A DNA stretch of 64,000 bases from Halobacterium sp. CBA1132 (lineage in GTDB: Archaea > Halobacteriota > Halobacteria > Halobacteriales > Halobacteriaceae): contig NZ_BCMZ01000001.1 in the NCBI RefSeq assembly GCF_001485535.1, positions 1,736,001 through 1,800,000 of the forward strand, written 5' to 3'. The stretch's first letter is position 1; each line of letters opens with the position of its first letter. A model generated the notes under the pieces. That model did not search any database. It was not told the origin of the DNA and was given only the letters and a program-made list of their open reading frames with translations. This document shows, piece after piece, positions 22,898 to 32,219 of this stretch. The position numbers and the translations under genes were made by a program.

Positions 22898-25800
22898 ATG
22901 CCTCAAATTGCACTCTACACCGCGACCGAGAACGAGCTCGGCTCGATTCAGGCGGCCGCCGAGCGCGTCGAGGCCGACGTCCTCGCGCGCTCGGAGAGCG
23001 ACCTCGACGACGACACCGACGTCGAGGCGTTCGTCGACGCCGCCAGCGACGCCGACGCCGCCGTGTTCTGGCTGCACGGCGCCGAGGACAGCATGCCCGG
23101 CTACGACCGCGCAATCGACCGCCTCCGGGAGGCGGGTGTCCCGCTGGTCGTCAAGTCCACGGGCGACGCTTACGCCGTCGAAGACACCACTGTCGCCGCC
23201 GAGGACCGCGACACCGTCTACGAGTACCTCGACCGCGGCGGCACCGCGAACGTCGCGAACTGCCTGCGCTTCCTCGTCGACCGCTACTCCCCCGCCGAGC
23301 GCGCGTACGACGACCCCGTCGCGCTCCCCACGGAGGGCGTCTACCACCCCGACCACCCGGGCGCCGAGTACGACGAACTCCGCGCGACCTTCGACCCGGA
23401 CGCACCCACCGTGGCGGTCTGGTTCTACGAGTCCCACTGGACCCACGAGAACACGCGCTACGTCGACAGCATCGTGCGCGCGCTGGAAGAACAGGGCGCA
23501 AACGCCCTCCCGATTTTCTGTAATCCAGCCACGGACACCGACGAACAAGAAGACGCCGAGTGGGTGACCGACACGTGGCTCTTAGAAGACGGCGAGCCAG
23601 TCGTCGACGCCGTGCTCTCCTCGTTCATGTTCTCGCTGTCGATGGACGAGCGCGGCCGCTCGGCCTCCGACGAAGGCGATTCGGCCGAGGACGTCTTCCT
23701 CGACCGCCTCGGCGTGCCCGTCCTCCAGACGGTAACGACGATGCGCTCGCGTTCCCGCTACGACTCCGCGGACACGGGCGTGATGGGATTCGAACTCGCG
23801 CTCTCGGTCGCACTCCCGGAGTTCGACGGCAACGTCATCACGCACCCGATTTCGGGGAAAGAGCGCACCGACGACGACGCGGGCATCGGCACCGCGCCGA
23901 AGCAGCACTTCCCCATCGAGGACCGCGTCGACCACGCCGCCGGCCTCGCGGTGAACTGGGCGCGCCTGCGCCACCTCGACAACGACGAGAAGCAGGTCGC
24001 CGTCGTGCTCCACAACTACCCGCCCAGCGACGACGGCATCGGCACCGCGTTCGGCCTCGACACGCCCGAGAGCACGGTGAATCTGCTCGACGAACTGGAC
24101 GCACGCGGGTACAATCTCGGTAGCGAGGCGCGAAGCGCCTCGGCACAGTCGAGCGGGGAGCGGAGCGACCCGCGAGACGGCCAGACGCCCCCCGAGGGAC
24201 AGGCCCTCATCGAGCGACTGACGAGCCAGCTCACGCTGGACGACCGCTGGGTCGCGCCCGAGGACGTCCGCGCGAGCGAAGCGAGCGTGGGCTCGTCAGA
24301 CGCGTCTGGCGGTGTGCGCGAACACAGCGTCGACGTGGTGTCGCCCGAGGAGTACGCAGACTGGTGGGCGGACGCCGACTCCGAGTTCCGCGAGAACGTG
24401 GTCGAAGAGTGGGGCGACCCACCCGAGCGTCCGTTCGCGATTCCGGGCGTGGAGTTCGGGAACGTGCTCGTGACCGTCCAGCCGCCGCGCGGGTTCGGGA
24501 TGGACCCGGAGAAGGTCTACCACGACAGCGACCTCCAGCCGCCACACGACTACTACGCGTTCTACGCGTGGCTCCGAAACGACTTCGACGCGGACGCCGT
24601 CGTCCACCTCGGCACGCACGGCAGTCTGGAGTGGCTGCCCGGGAAGACCGTCGGCCTCGACTCAGCGAGCGCGCCGGACGCGCTGCTCGGCGACCTGCCG
24701 AACGTCTACCCGTACATCGTCAACAACCCCGGCGAGGGCACGCAGGCCAAGCGCCGGTCGTACGCCGCGGTCGTGGACTACCTCACGCCCGTGATGAGCA
24801 ACGCCGGCGCGTACGACAACCTCGCGGAACTCGAAGAACTCGCCTCGCGCTACCGGGAGGCCGGAACGGGAGTCGGCGCGGACTCCGAGGACCACCTCGC
24901 GGACCGCATCCGCGAGCACGTCGACGACCTCGACCTCGCGGTCGAACTCGGCATCGAGGGCGAGATTTCGGAGAAAGCGGACGTTCGCGGTCCCGACGAA
25001 GCAGGCACGTCGCTGGCAGAAGGTAGCGTATCGGGCGACGACGTGGACATCGAGGAACTGGTCGAGCGTGTCCACGAGTACGTGACGGACGTGAAGACCA
25101 CGCAGATTCGGCTGGGACTCCACACGATGGGCGAACCGCCGGAAGGCGACCGCCTCGTGGAGTACCTCGTCGCGCTCACGCGCCTCGAAAACCCAGGCGC
25201 GCCGTCGCTGCGCGAGTCGGTCGCGGGCGTCCTCGGCGTGGACTACCAGACGATGCTGGACTCCCCGGGCGCGTACAGCGAGGAACTGGGGATGACGTAC
25301 GCCGAGGCCGCCGACGAGGTGTACGAAACGAGCGTCGACCTCGTGGAGACGCTCGCGGCGGAGGGCTTCGACGTGCCCGCGTCGAACGTCGAGAGCGACA
25401 GCGAGGTGAACATGAACCTCCTCGTGGTCGACATCGACACGCTCGGGGACGCGCGGGCGAAGTCGGGCGCGCACGACGACCTGCGCGACGTGCTGGCGTT
25501 CATCTGCGAGGAGGCGGCGCCGCGCGTGTTCGGCGCGGAAACCGAGATTCCCCAGACGGCGGACGCACTGAACGGCGAGTACGTCGAACCGGGCGGGAGC
25601 GGCGCGCCCACTCGGGGCGGCGTCGACCTGCTGCCGACGGGCCGGAACTTCTACACGCTGGACCCGCGGAAGGTGCCCGCCAAGCCCGCGTGGGACGTCG
25701 GGCGTGAAGTCGCCGAGGGCGTCGCGGAGCGGCACTACACGGAGGAGGGCGAGTACCCCGAGGAAATCGGCGTGGTCGCGTGGGGGACACCCACGGTTCG

Positions 25801-26884
25801 CACGCGCGGCGAGACCATCGCGCAGGTGCTCGGGCTGATGGGCGTGCGCCCGGTGTGGACGGACGCCGGGCGCGTCGACGACGTGGAGCCGATTCCGCTG
25901 GACGAACTCGGGCGGCCGAGAATCGACGTGACGACGCGCGTCTCCGGATTGTTCCGTGACGCGTTCCCGCAGGCGGCGGGCGTGATTCACGACGCCGTGG
26001 ACGCCGTCGTCGCACTCGACGAGCCACACGACCGGAACTACGTGAAGAAGCACGTCGAGGAGGACGCCGAGCAGTTGGCCGAGGAGGGCGTCGACGACCC
26101 CGAGTCCGCCGCGAAGCACCGCGTGTTCACGACGCGTCCGGGCGGCTACGGCGCGGGCACGAACAAGGCCGTCGACGAGGGCGAGTGGGAGGACCGCTCG
26201 GACCTCGCGGACGTCTACGTCCAGTGGGGCGGCTACGCGATGGGGTCCCGGGGGAAGGTCTCGGAGGCCCACGACGCGTTCGAGCGCCGCCTCGGGAACG
26301 TCGAGGCGACCGTGAAAATCGAGGACACCGCCGAGCAGGACGAGTTCGACTCCTCGGACTGGTACGCGTTCCACGGCGGCTTCATCACCGCCGTCGCGGA
26401 GGAGTCCGGCGAGGAGCCGGCGTCGTACGTCGGGGACTCCAGCGACCCGGACAACGTGGACGTGTACACGAACGAGCAGAAGGTGCGGAAGGCGATGCGG
26501 GCGCGGGTCCTCAACCCCGAGTGGCTCGAATCGATGGAGGAGCACGGCTACAAGGGCGCCGGCGACCTGTCCTCGACGGTCGACGTGACGCTCGGGTGGG
26601 ACGCCACCACCGGCATCGTCTCGGACCACCTCTGGAGCGAGGTCGCCGAGAAGTACGCCTTCGACGAGGACCGCCAAGAGTGGCTGCGGGACGTGAACCC
26701 GTGGGCGCTGGACTCCATCACGGACACCCTTCTGGAGGCCATCGAGCGCGGCCTCTGGGACGCCGACGACGACACCGAAGAACGGCTGCGAGACCTGAAT
26801 CTGCAGGTGGAGGGCGACCTCGAAGCGCGCTCGTCGCGTGAATCGACTGCTGACCCAACGGAGGTGCCCTCGGATGACGACTGA
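22898..26884 (+). CDS. cobN: Cobaltochelatase large subunit CobN
   Basis: A 1328-residue chelatase subunit. Family blocks seen: WFYESHWTHENTRYVDSIV, VVLHNYPPSDDGIGTAFGLDTP (about 370), AVVHLGTHGSLEWLPGKTVGL (about 570) and YPYIVNNPGEGTQAKRRSYAAVVDYLTP (about 608), and the C-terminal GYKGAGDLSSTVD...GWDATTGIVSDHLW. It binds corrin and cobalt, with ATPase work done by the divergent I/D subunit. Two Ser/Ala/Glu-rich inserts (about 408-430 and 458-475) are encoded by palindromic repeat DNA and look like tolerated surface loops. Having both CbiX and CobN gives two cobalt insertion routes on paper. Confidence 0.95.
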   Translation: MPQIALYTATENELGSIQAAAERVEADVLARSESDLDDDTDVEAFVDAASDADAAVFWLHGAEDSMPGYDRAIDRLREAGVPLVVKSTGDAYAVEDTTVAAEDRDTVYEYLDRGGTANVANCLRFLVDRYSPAERAYDDPVALPTEGVYHPDHPGAEYDELRATFDPDAPTVAVWFYESHWTHENTRYVDSIVRALEEQGANALPIFCNPATDTDEQEDAEWVTDTWLLEDGEPVVDAVLSSFMFSLSMDERGRSASDEGDSAEDVFLDRLGVPVLQTVTTMRSRSRYDSADTGVMGFELALSVALPEFDGNVITHPISGKERTDDDAGIGTAPKQHFPIEDRVDHAAGLAVNWARLRHLDNDEKQVAVVLHNYPPSDDGIGTAFGLDTPESTVNLLDELDARGYNLGSEARSASAQSSGERSDPRDGQTPPEGQALIERLTSQLTLDDRWVAPEDVRASEASVGSSDASGGVREHSVDVVSPEEYADWWADADSEFRENVVEEWGDPPERPFAIPGVEFGNVLVTVQPPRGFGMDPEKVYHDSDLQPPHDYYAFYAWLRNDFDADAVVHLGTHGSLEWLPGKTVGLDSASAPDALLGDLPNVYPYIVNNPGEGTQAKRRSYAAVVDYLTPVMSNAGAYDNLAELEELASRYREAGTGVGADSEDHLADRIREHVDDLDLAVELGIEGEISEKADVRGPDEAGTSLAEGSVSGDDVDIEELVERVHEYVTDVKTTQIRLGLHTMGEPPEGDRLVEYLVALTRLENPGAPSLRESVAGVLGVDYQTMLDSPGAYSEELGMTYAEAADEVYETSVDLVETLAAEGFDVPASNVESDSEVNMNLLVVDIDTLGDARAKSGAHDDLRDVLAFICEEAAPRVFGAETEIPQTADALNGEYVEPGGSGAPTRGGVDLLPTGRNFYTLDPRKVPAKPAWDVGREVAEGVAERHYTEEGEYPEEIGVVAWGTPTVRTRGETIAQVLGLMGVRPVWTDAGRVDDVEPIPLDELGRPRIDVTTRVSGLFRDAFPQAAGVIHDAVDAVVALDEPHDRNYVKKHVEEDAEQLAEEGVDDPESAAKHRVFTTRPGGYGAGTNKAVDEGEWEDRSDLADVYVQWGGYAMGSRGKVSEAHDAFERRLGNVEATVKIEDTAEQDEFDSSDWYAFHGGFITAVAEESGEEPASYVGDSSDPDNVDVYTNEQKVRKAMRARVLNPEWLESMEEHGYKGAGDLSSTVDVTLGWDATTGIVSDHLWSEVAEKYAFDEDRQEWLRDVNPWALDSITDTLLEAIERGLWDADDDTEERLRDLNLQVEGDLEARSSRESTADPTEVPSDDD
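24123..24176. repeat. Double-hairpin repeat element inserted in frame in cobN
   Basis: Two adjacent stem-loops: CGAGGCG-CGAAG-CGCCTCG (24124-24142), then GCGGG...CCCGC around GAGCGGAGCGA. The 54-nt unit aligns with an intergenic copy at 50133-50192. It adds about 18 codons of Ser/Ala/Arg/Glu to CobN without a frameshift. Confidence 0.72.
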
Positions 26885-27569
26885 CGGTAATTTCGAGTCG
26901 TACGCCGACCTCGGGGCGACCACCGAGAACGCGATGGACATCGCGGAGACGAGCATGGACCGCGTGCGCGAACTCGTGCCCGACGAGACGCTCGCGGACC
27001 GCGTGCGACAGAAGTCCGTGCACGCGACCGGCGACCCCGAGTTCCAGCACCTCGTCCGGTTCACGGGCGGCGACGACAGCGAACCGGTCAGGGAGGGCGC
27101 TCGCGCGGTACTCGACGAGACGCCAATCGTGACGGACATCACGATGGTGAAGGCGGGCGTGACGGGCCGCGGTCACGACTGCGAGGTGCGGAAGGCCATC
27201 GGGAACGGCGCCGAGTTGGCGGCCGAGACGGGGATGACGCGGACCGCCGCGTCGGTCCTCGAACTGGACAAGGAGGGTGTCTACGACGGCGCTATCGCGG
27301 TCGTCGGGAACGCGCCGACAGCGGCGCTCGCGCTCGCGGACTGCATCGAGGACGGTACCCGGCCCGCGGTCGTCGTCGCGACGCCCGTCGGCTTCGTGAA
27401 GGCCGCCGAGAGCCGGCAGCGCCTCCGCGAGGCCGCCGCCGCGAACGGCGTCCCCGCGATTACGAACGTCGGGCGACGCGGCGGCAGCGGTCTCGCAGCG
27501 GGCCTCACGAACGAACTGGTTCACGTCGCCAGCGACGCCCGTGACGGCGACGTCGACTTGGAGCCGTGA
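26874..27569 (+). CDS. cbiC: Cobalt-precorrin-8 methylmutase
   Basis: A 231-residue CbiC/CobH: an N-terminal helix MDIAETSMDRV, RVRQKSVHATGDPEFQHLVRF (containing the catalytic His region), TPIVTDITMVKAGV, AVVGNAPTAALALADCIEDG and PVGFVKAAESRQRL. It moves the methyl group from C11 to C12 to give cobyrinate. ATG at 26874 overlaps the end of cobN by 11 nt; an upstream in-frame ATG would add residues unlike the family. Confidence 0.94.
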   Translation: MTTDGNFESYADLGATTENAMDIAETSMDRVRELVPDETLADRVRQKSVHATGDPEFQHLVRFTGGDDSEPVREGARAVLDETPIVTDITMVKAGVTGRGHDCEVRKAIGNGAELAAETGMTRTAASVLELDKEGVYDGAIAVVGNAPTAALALADCIEDGTRPAVVVATPVGFVKAAESRQRLREAAAANGVPAITNVGRRGGSGLAAGLTNELVHVASDARDGDVDLEP

Positions 27570-28315
27570 GCGACGACTACGACCTCGATTCGGGGCCGGA
27601 CCCGGCGGCGTTCGCGGCCAGCGGTCCCGAAGCAGCGGCGGACGGTCAGCGAGTCGTCCACGCGGTCGGCGTCGGCCCCGGGAACCCGGAGTTCCTGACG
27701 CCGCGCGGCGAGCGCGCGATACGCGAGGCGGGCGTCGTCGTCGGGTTCGAGACGGTCGTGGAGTTCGTCGCTGACCACACGGACGCAGACCTGCTGACGT
27801 GTGGCTACCGCGACGAGGGCGAGACGTTGGCGACGTTCGCGGAGCGCGTCGCGGCCGGCGAGCGCGGGACGGCGGTGCTGATGGGCGACCCGAACCACTC
27901 GGGCTACCAGTTCCTCGGGAAGGTCGAGCGTGCGGTGGAGCGGCCCGTGCGCGTGATTCCGGGCGTCTCGTCGCTGCAGGTGGCGGCGAGCCGGGCGCGC
28001 ACGCCGATGGAGGACACCGAGTTCGTCACGCTCCACAAGAGCGGCGACCTGACCGACGACCTCGCGCGGCTCCGCGAATCTGTGGGCGAGCGCCACCTGC
28101 TCGTGCTGCCGCGGCCGTTCGACTTGATGCCGGGTGACGTCGCCGCCGACCTGGTGGACGCGGGCGCCGACCCCGAGTTGCCGGCGCTCGTGCTGGAGAA
28201 GTTGACTCACGACGACGAGGAGATAACGCGAACGACCCTCGCCGACCTCGCCAACTACGCCGGCGAGGAGACGCCGTTCTCGGACCTCTCGGTGCTGGCG
28301 GTCCGCCGACCGTAG
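27566..28315 (+). CDS. cbiE: Cobalt-precorrin-7 C5-methyltransferase
   Basis: A 249-residue tetrapyrrole methylase with a 30-residue acidic leader, then AVGVGPGNPEFLTPRGERAI, VLMGDPNHSGYQFLG, VIPGVSSLQVAASRARTPMED and FVTLHKSGDL. The PGNPEFLTPRG and SSLQVAASR segments are typical of CbiE (N-terminal half of CobL). It acts with CbiT, which is at the head of the other operon. GTG start overlaps cbiC by 4 nt; last gene of the cobN-cbiC-cbiE operon. Confidence 0.92.
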   Translation: MSDDYDLDSGPDPAAFAASGPEAAADGQRVVHAVGVGPGNPEFLTPRGERAIREAGVVVGFETVVEFVADHTDADLLTCGYRDEGETLATFAERVAAGERGTAVLMGDPNHSGYQFLGKVERAVERPVRVIPGVSSLQVAASRARTPMEDTEFVTLHKSGDLTDDLARLRESVGERHLLVLPRPFDLMPGDVAADLVDAGADPELPALVLEKLTHDDEEITRTTLADLANYAGEETPFSDLSVLAVRRP

Positions 28316-28323
28316 CGCGCCGT

Positions 28324-28521
28324 TCAGAGCGCGCCGGCAATCGCTTCGAGCGCGGCGAGCACCCGCCACGCGTAGTAGCCGACGCCGACCAGTAGCGTGG
28401 GGAGCAGGCCGAGCAGCAACTGGTGGACAATCAGCACCGAGTACGCGAACGCGGCCGCGAGGAGGGCGACGAGGGCGACGGTCCACGAGCGGGGGAGCGA
28501 GGGGGGCGAGTAGTCGGACAC
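28324..28521 (-). CDS. Small two-TM membrane protein
   Basis: A 65-residue protein, MSDYSPPSLPRSW then two hydrophobic helices (TVALVALLAAAFAYSVLIVHQLLLGLL; LLVGVGYYAWRVLAALEAIA). No family recognised. It converges with cbiE and may belong with the next small membrane gene on this strand. Nothing ties it to corrin chemistry beyond location. Confidence 0.65.
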   Translation of the reverse strand: MSDYSPPSLPRSWTVALVALLAAAFAYSVLIVHQLLLGLLPTLLVGVGYYAWRVLAALEAIAGAL

Positions 28522-28581
28522 ACGCGCAGTTCCCGGAGAAGTGACGTAATAGTTACGCGTAGTCGCAGCGCGCGCGTCGGG

Positions 28582-28911
28582 TCACGCGAACACCGCGACG
28601 CCGACCACGCCCGCGAGCGCGAGCGCCAGCGAGAAGCAGATGAACAGCAGGCGGCGCGGTCCGCCGGCCTCGGTGGGCGGGGACAGTGTCTGGTCGCCGC
28701 TGGCCACGACGTCGGGCGTCTCGGAGTTCTCGTTGATGCTGCTGGTGCCGGCGAGCAGCGCGACGGCGGTGAGGCCGCCGAACGCGTAGACGAACGCGGG
28801 CATGGTGAGCGGGAGCGACTGCGAGGCCGCGACGGCGTAGCCGAGCGCGGCGACGACGGCGGCCGCGACGCCGCCGTAGAGGGCGGGCGAGACGAGGGGG
28901 CGGAGGTCCAT
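28582..28911 (-). CDS. Small three-TM membrane protein
   Basis: A 109-residue protein with hydrophobic stretches YGGVAAAVVAALGYAVAA, MPAFVYAFGGLTAVALLAG and LFICFSLALALAGVVGVAVFA; a soluble acidic loop (NENSETPDVVASGDQT) separates the last two. No family recognised. ATG at 28911 was chosen; a TTG seven codons upstream is less likely. Cobalamin clusters of haloarchaea often hold small membrane proteins that could assist metal uptake, but no metal-binding residues stand out here. Confidence 0.68.
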   Translation of the reverse strand: MDLRPLVSPALYGGVAAAVVAALGYAVAASQSLPLTMPAFVYAFGGLTAVALLAGTSSINENSETPDVVASGDQTLSPPTEAGGPRRLLFICFSLALALAGVVGVAVFA

Positions 28912-28983
28912 ATCTCCGGGAAGAAACGTCAACGCAAAAAGAATTGCGTGGGAGGGCGGCTCACTGCGTCCGGCGGGCGGCCC

Positions 28984-29754
28984 CTACCGGCCGTCGCCGT
29001 CGGCGGCGAACGCGGCGGCATCGGCGGTCAGCGACGCTTCGAAGGTGACGCCGTCGTGGCCAGCGAGCACGCGCTGCTGGGCGAGTTGGGCTTCGACGGC
29101 GTCCGTGAGCCGCGGGTGGGCGCCGAGCGGGTCAGCGTACGAGAGGCCGCCGCGGTCGAGTTCGAGGCGGTCGGGGATGTCGCGGTCGGTGGCGTCGCCG
29201 CCCGCGACGAACAGCGGGACGGCGACGGCGTCGTCGGCGTCGAGGTTGTAGCGCAGGCACTCCGCGGCGGGGTTCTGGACGAGATAGCTGGTGGTGACGT
29301 CGTCGTAGTCGCCGTTCGCGCGCAGGCGGGCGGCGTGGTACTCCGCGACCTGTCGGTGGTAGGGCCGAGAGCTGGAGCCGAGCGCGACGAGGCCGAGCGC
29401 AGCGGGGGTGCCGTCGGCCGCAGCGGTGGCGCGGTCGCGGAGCGCGTCCGTGACCGCGGGGCTGCGACAGACGGGCTCGCAGTAGTGGACCGCGGCGTCG
29501 AGGCGGTCAAGCGCGGCGGGGACGCCGACGGTGGTTTCGCGGCCGTGCGCGGCCGTCATCGGGACGGCGAACGCGCGGTCGGCGTCGACGGCCGCCAGTT
29601 GGTCGCGGAGGTCCCGCCGCGGCTCGTGGCGGAAGTGGCAGGCGTGGACCGCGTCCGCGACGCCGCGGTCGCGCAGGCGGCTGGCGTGGGTGGCGAGCGT
29701 TTCGCGGGCGTGGGGCGTGTCCCGGCCGAGCAGGACGAGAGCGTCGCGTGTCAT
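28984..29754 (-). CDS. Degenerate CbiX-like protein
   Basis: A 256-residue protein with two CbiX-like halves: LVLLGRDTPHARETLATHASRLRDRG at the start and LGLVALGSSSRPYHRQVAEYHAARLR in the middle, plus VPLFVAGGDATDRDIPDRL. The family's chelating His in GHGSR is replaced by Arg (LGRDT), so it probably does not insert cobalt the usual way; other His residues (HACHFRHEP) could bind metal. It faces cobT across the element-bearing gap of sites D and E. A cobalt-handling or regulatory role is inference. Confidence 0.78.
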   Translation of the reverse strand: MTRDALVLLGRDTPHARETLATHASRLRDRGVADAVHACHFRHEPRRDLRDQLAAVDADRAFAVPMTAAHGRETTVGVPAALDRLDAAVHYCEPVCRSPAVTDALRDRATAAADGTPAALGLVALGSSSRPYHRQVAEYHAARLRANGDYDDVTTSYLVQNPAAECLRYNLDADDAVAVPLFVAGGDATDRDIPDRLELDRGGLSYADPLGAHPRLTDAVEAQLAQQRVLAGHDGVTFEASLTADAAAFAADGDGR

Positions 29755-29763
29755 GATAGTAAA

Positions 29764-29784
29764 GTTGGATTGTTCTAATCCAAC
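29764..29784. repeat. Perfect 8-bp palindrome at the cbiX-like/cobT promoter
   Basis: GTTGGATT and AATCCAAC separated by GTTCT. The right arm is shared with the left half of operator-like site D, so two overlapping inverted repeats sit 10-40 nt upstream of the minus-strand start codon. Confidence 0.65.
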
Positions 29785-29793
29785 TCGGGTTGT
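29775..29793. promoter_or_regulatory. Cobalamin-locus operator-like element, site D
   Basis: CTAATCCAACTCGGGTTGT, CAAC-N4-GTTG arms like sites B and C. It is 20-39 nt upstream of the cbiX-like gene's ATG on the minus strand, the same spacing as site A to its gene. Confidence 0.62.
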
Positions 29794-29872
29794 GTAACGT
29801 CGCGTGCGCACTCCCCTAATAGCTTGCGCTGGCCGCGCCGAACGAAGCCACTTCTGACGAACCCGACCGCTG

Positions 29873-29890
29873 AATTAAAGTCCATTTGTG
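29873..29890. promoter_or_regulatory. Cobalamin-locus operator-like element, site E
   Basis: AATTAAAGTCCATTTGTG, a weaker match to site A (AATTCAAGTATCTTTGTG, 13 of 18). It ends 14 nt before the cobT GTG start and overlaps the likely TATA element. Confidence 0.5.
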
Positions 29891-29904
29891 TTCTCTCCGC
29901 GAAC

Positions 29905-30924
29905 GTGACTGACACGCCCGAGACGCTGTTCGCGCTCGTTGCCGGCTCCACGGAGACGGCGGCCATCGACGGCATCAGCGCCGCCGGCGCCGACCCCGCG
30001 CTGATGGCGCACACGCCCAGCGCGGACGCCGAAATCATCGCGTACGGCCGCCCCGTGCGCGCCCCCGTCGTCCCCGTCAGCCCCACCGGCTGTCCGACTC
30101 CCGCGGTCGTCACGCGCGCCGCACGCGAGCGCGTCGACTTCGAGAGCATCGTCGTCGACGCCGGCCTCGCCGAACCCACGGGCGCGCCCACCGTCGATGT
30201 GGGCGCGGCGCGCGGCGGCGACGTGCGCGACCCCGAGCCAGTCCCGGACGCGGGTTCGATTTTCGCTGCCGCGCGCCGGTTCGGCGCCGACCTCCCCGCC
30301 GACCGCCTCGTGCTCGCGGAGACGATTCCCGGCGGCACCACCACCGCGATGGGCGTCCTCGCCGCGCTCGGCGAGCGCCGCGCGGTCTCCTCGTCGCTCC
30401 CCGAGAACCCCCTCGAACTCAAGCGCGAGGTCGTCGAGGAGGGGTTGGCCACCAGCGGCCTCGACCGCGGCGACCTCGCCGGCCAGCCGACCGCCGCGGT
30501 CCGACAGATGGGCGACCCCGTGCTCGCAGCCGTCTCGGGGCTGGCGGTCGGCGCGCTCGAAGCCGACACGGAAGTCGTGCTCGCGGGCGGTACCCAACTC
30601 GCTACCGCGGGCGCGCTCGTCCGGCACGCCGGCCTCACGGATGGCCTCGAACTCGCGACCACGTCGTTCGTCGCGGCCGACGACTCCGCGGACGTGCGCG
30701 CGCTCGCCGCCGACAACGACCTCGCGCTCACCGTCACCGACCCGGGCTTCGAGCGACGCGACGACCACCCCGCGATGGCGGCGTACCTCGCGGGCGAAGC
30801 GAAGGAAGGCGTCGGGATGGGCGGCGCGCTCGCGCTCGCCGACGAAGCCGGCGTCGGGATGGACGCCGTCCGGGAGGCCATCGTGGCCGTCTACGACCGC
30901 GTGACCGGGGAGGCAACGCCGTGA
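29905..30924 (+). CDS. cobT: Archaeal nicotinate-nucleotide:dimethylbenzimidazole phosphoribosyltransferase-like protein
   Basis: A 339-residue protein of the archaeal CobT-like (UPF0284) type: [84 protein letters not shown], and the C-terminal [15 protein letters not shown]. It should activate the lower-ligand base as alpha-ribotide for nucleotide loop assembly. GTG at 29905 matches the family N-terminus; first gene of the cobT-cbiA-cobA-cbiP operon, with operator-like site E just upstream. Confidence 0.88.
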   Translation: MTDTPETLFALVAGSTETAAIDGISAAGADPALMAHTPSADAEIIAYGRPVRAPVVPVSPTGCPTPAVVTRAARERVDFESIVVDAGLAEPTGAPTVDVGAARGGDVRDPEPVPDAGSIFAAARRFGADLPADRLVLAETIPGGTTTAMGVLAALGERRAVSSSLPENPLELKREVVEEGLATSGLDRGDLAGQPTAAVRQMGDPVLAAVSGLAVGALEADTEVVLAGGTQLATAGALVRHAGLTDGLELATTSFVAADDSADVRALAADNDLALTVTDPGFERRDDHPAMAAYLAGEAKEGVGMGGALALADEAGVGMDAVREAIVAVYDRVTGEATP

Positions 30925-32219
30925 GAGGCGTCGTTCTCGGCGGCACGGCGTCGGGCGTCGGGAAGACCGTCGCGACGCTGGCGGTCCTGCGCGCGCTCGA
31001 AACCGCCGGCTACGACCCGCAGCCGGCGAAGGCCGGCCCGGACTTCATCGACCCGAGCCACCACGAGCCAATCGCGGGGAAGCCCTCGCGCTCGCTGGAC
31101 CCGTGGCTCTCGGGCGAGGAGGGCGTGCGCCGGAACTACTACCGCGGCGACGGCGACGTCTGCGTCGTCGAGGGGATGATGGGGCTGTACGACGGCAGCG
31201 TCGCCAGCACCGCGCGCGTCGCCGAACTGCTGGACCTCCCGGTCGTGCTCGTGGTGGACGCCAGCGCGGGGATGCAGAGCGTCGGCGCGACGGCGCTGGG
31301 CTTCCGCGAATACGCCGCCGAAGCAGGCTTCGACGTGGACGTGGTCGGCGTGCTCGCCCAGCGCGCGCACGGCGGCCGCCACGCCGACGGTATCAGGGAC
31401 GCACTCCCCGAGGGCGTCGCGTACCTCGGGCGCGTGCCGCCGGACGACCGACTGGAGATTCCCGACCGCCACCTCGGCCTCCACATGGGCGACGAGTCGC
31501 CCGTCGACCCCGAGGCCGTCGACGCCGCCGCCGAACACGTCGAGGCCGAACAGATTGCCACGCTCGCACGCGAACCGCCGCGACCCGAGCCCAGCGAGGA
31601 CCGGCCCGAGACCGAGAAGCGCGTGGCGGTGGCGTCGGACGCGGCGTTCTGCTTCGCGTACCCCGCGACCCGGGAGCGACTCCGCGAGCGCGCGGACGTG
31701 GTGCCGTTCTCCCCCGTGGCTGGCGACGCCCTCCCCGACTGCGACGGCGTCTACCTGCCCGGCGGCTACCCGGAACTACACGCCGAGGCTCTCGCCGAGT
31801 CTCCTGCGCTCGATTCGCTCTCCGAGCAGGCGGCGGACGGCCTCCCCGTGCTCGGCGAGTGCGGCGGCCTGATGGCGCTCGCGGAGTCGCTGACGACGAC
31901 CGACGGCGAGACGCACGAGATGGCGGGCGTGCTCCCCGCGAACGTGACGATGCGGGAGCGCTACCAAGCCCTCGACCACGTGGAACTGCGCGCTCGCGGC
32001 GACGCACTCACCGCGAGCGCGGGCCAGCGACTGCGCGGTCACGAGTTCCACTACTCCGAAGCAGCGGTCGCGAGCGACGCGCGGTTCGCGTTCGACGTCG
32101 AGCGCGGAACCGGCATTACCGACGAACAGGACGGCCTCACCGAACACCGGACGCTGGGCACGTACGCCCACGTCCACGCCGACAGCGGCGCCTTCGACGC
32201 GTTCATCCAGAACCTATGA
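30921..32219 (+). CDS. cbiA: Cobyrinate a,c-diamide synthase
   Basis: A 432-residue enzyme. The N-terminal P-loop [19 protein letters not shown] is followed by [12 protein letters not shown] and [11 protein letters not shown] (ATP-dependent activation). The C-terminal class I glutaminase domain has the nucleophile in [14 protein letters not shown] and a final HEFHYSEAA. It amidates the a and c side chains. GTG overlaps the cobT stop by 4 nt. Confidence 0.96.
   Translation: MRGVVLGGTASGVGKTVATLAVLRALETAGYDPQPAKAGPDFIDPSHHEPIAGKPSRSLDPWLSGEEGVRRNYYRGDGDVCVVEGMMGLYDGSVASTARVAELLDLPVVLVVDASAGMQSVGATALGFREYAAEAGFDVDVVGVLAQRAHGGRHADGIRDALPEGVAYLGRVPPDDRLEIPDRHLGLHMGDESPVDPEAVDAAAEHVEAEQIATLAREPPRPEPSEDRPETEKRVAVASDAAFCFAYPATRERLRERADVVPFSPVAGDALPDCDGVYLPGGYPELHAEALAESPALDSLSEQAADGLPVLGECGGLMALAESLTTTDGETHEMAGVLPANVTMRERYQALDHVELRARGDALTASAGQRLRGHEFHYSEAAVASDARFAFDVERGTGITDEQDGLTEHRTLGTYAHVHADSGAFDAFIQNL

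Noticed and set aside
24662-27142. 826-codon open frame antisense to cobN and cbiC
   Set aside because: His/Arg/Val-rich composition without acidic bias; a shadow of third-position GC in cobN.
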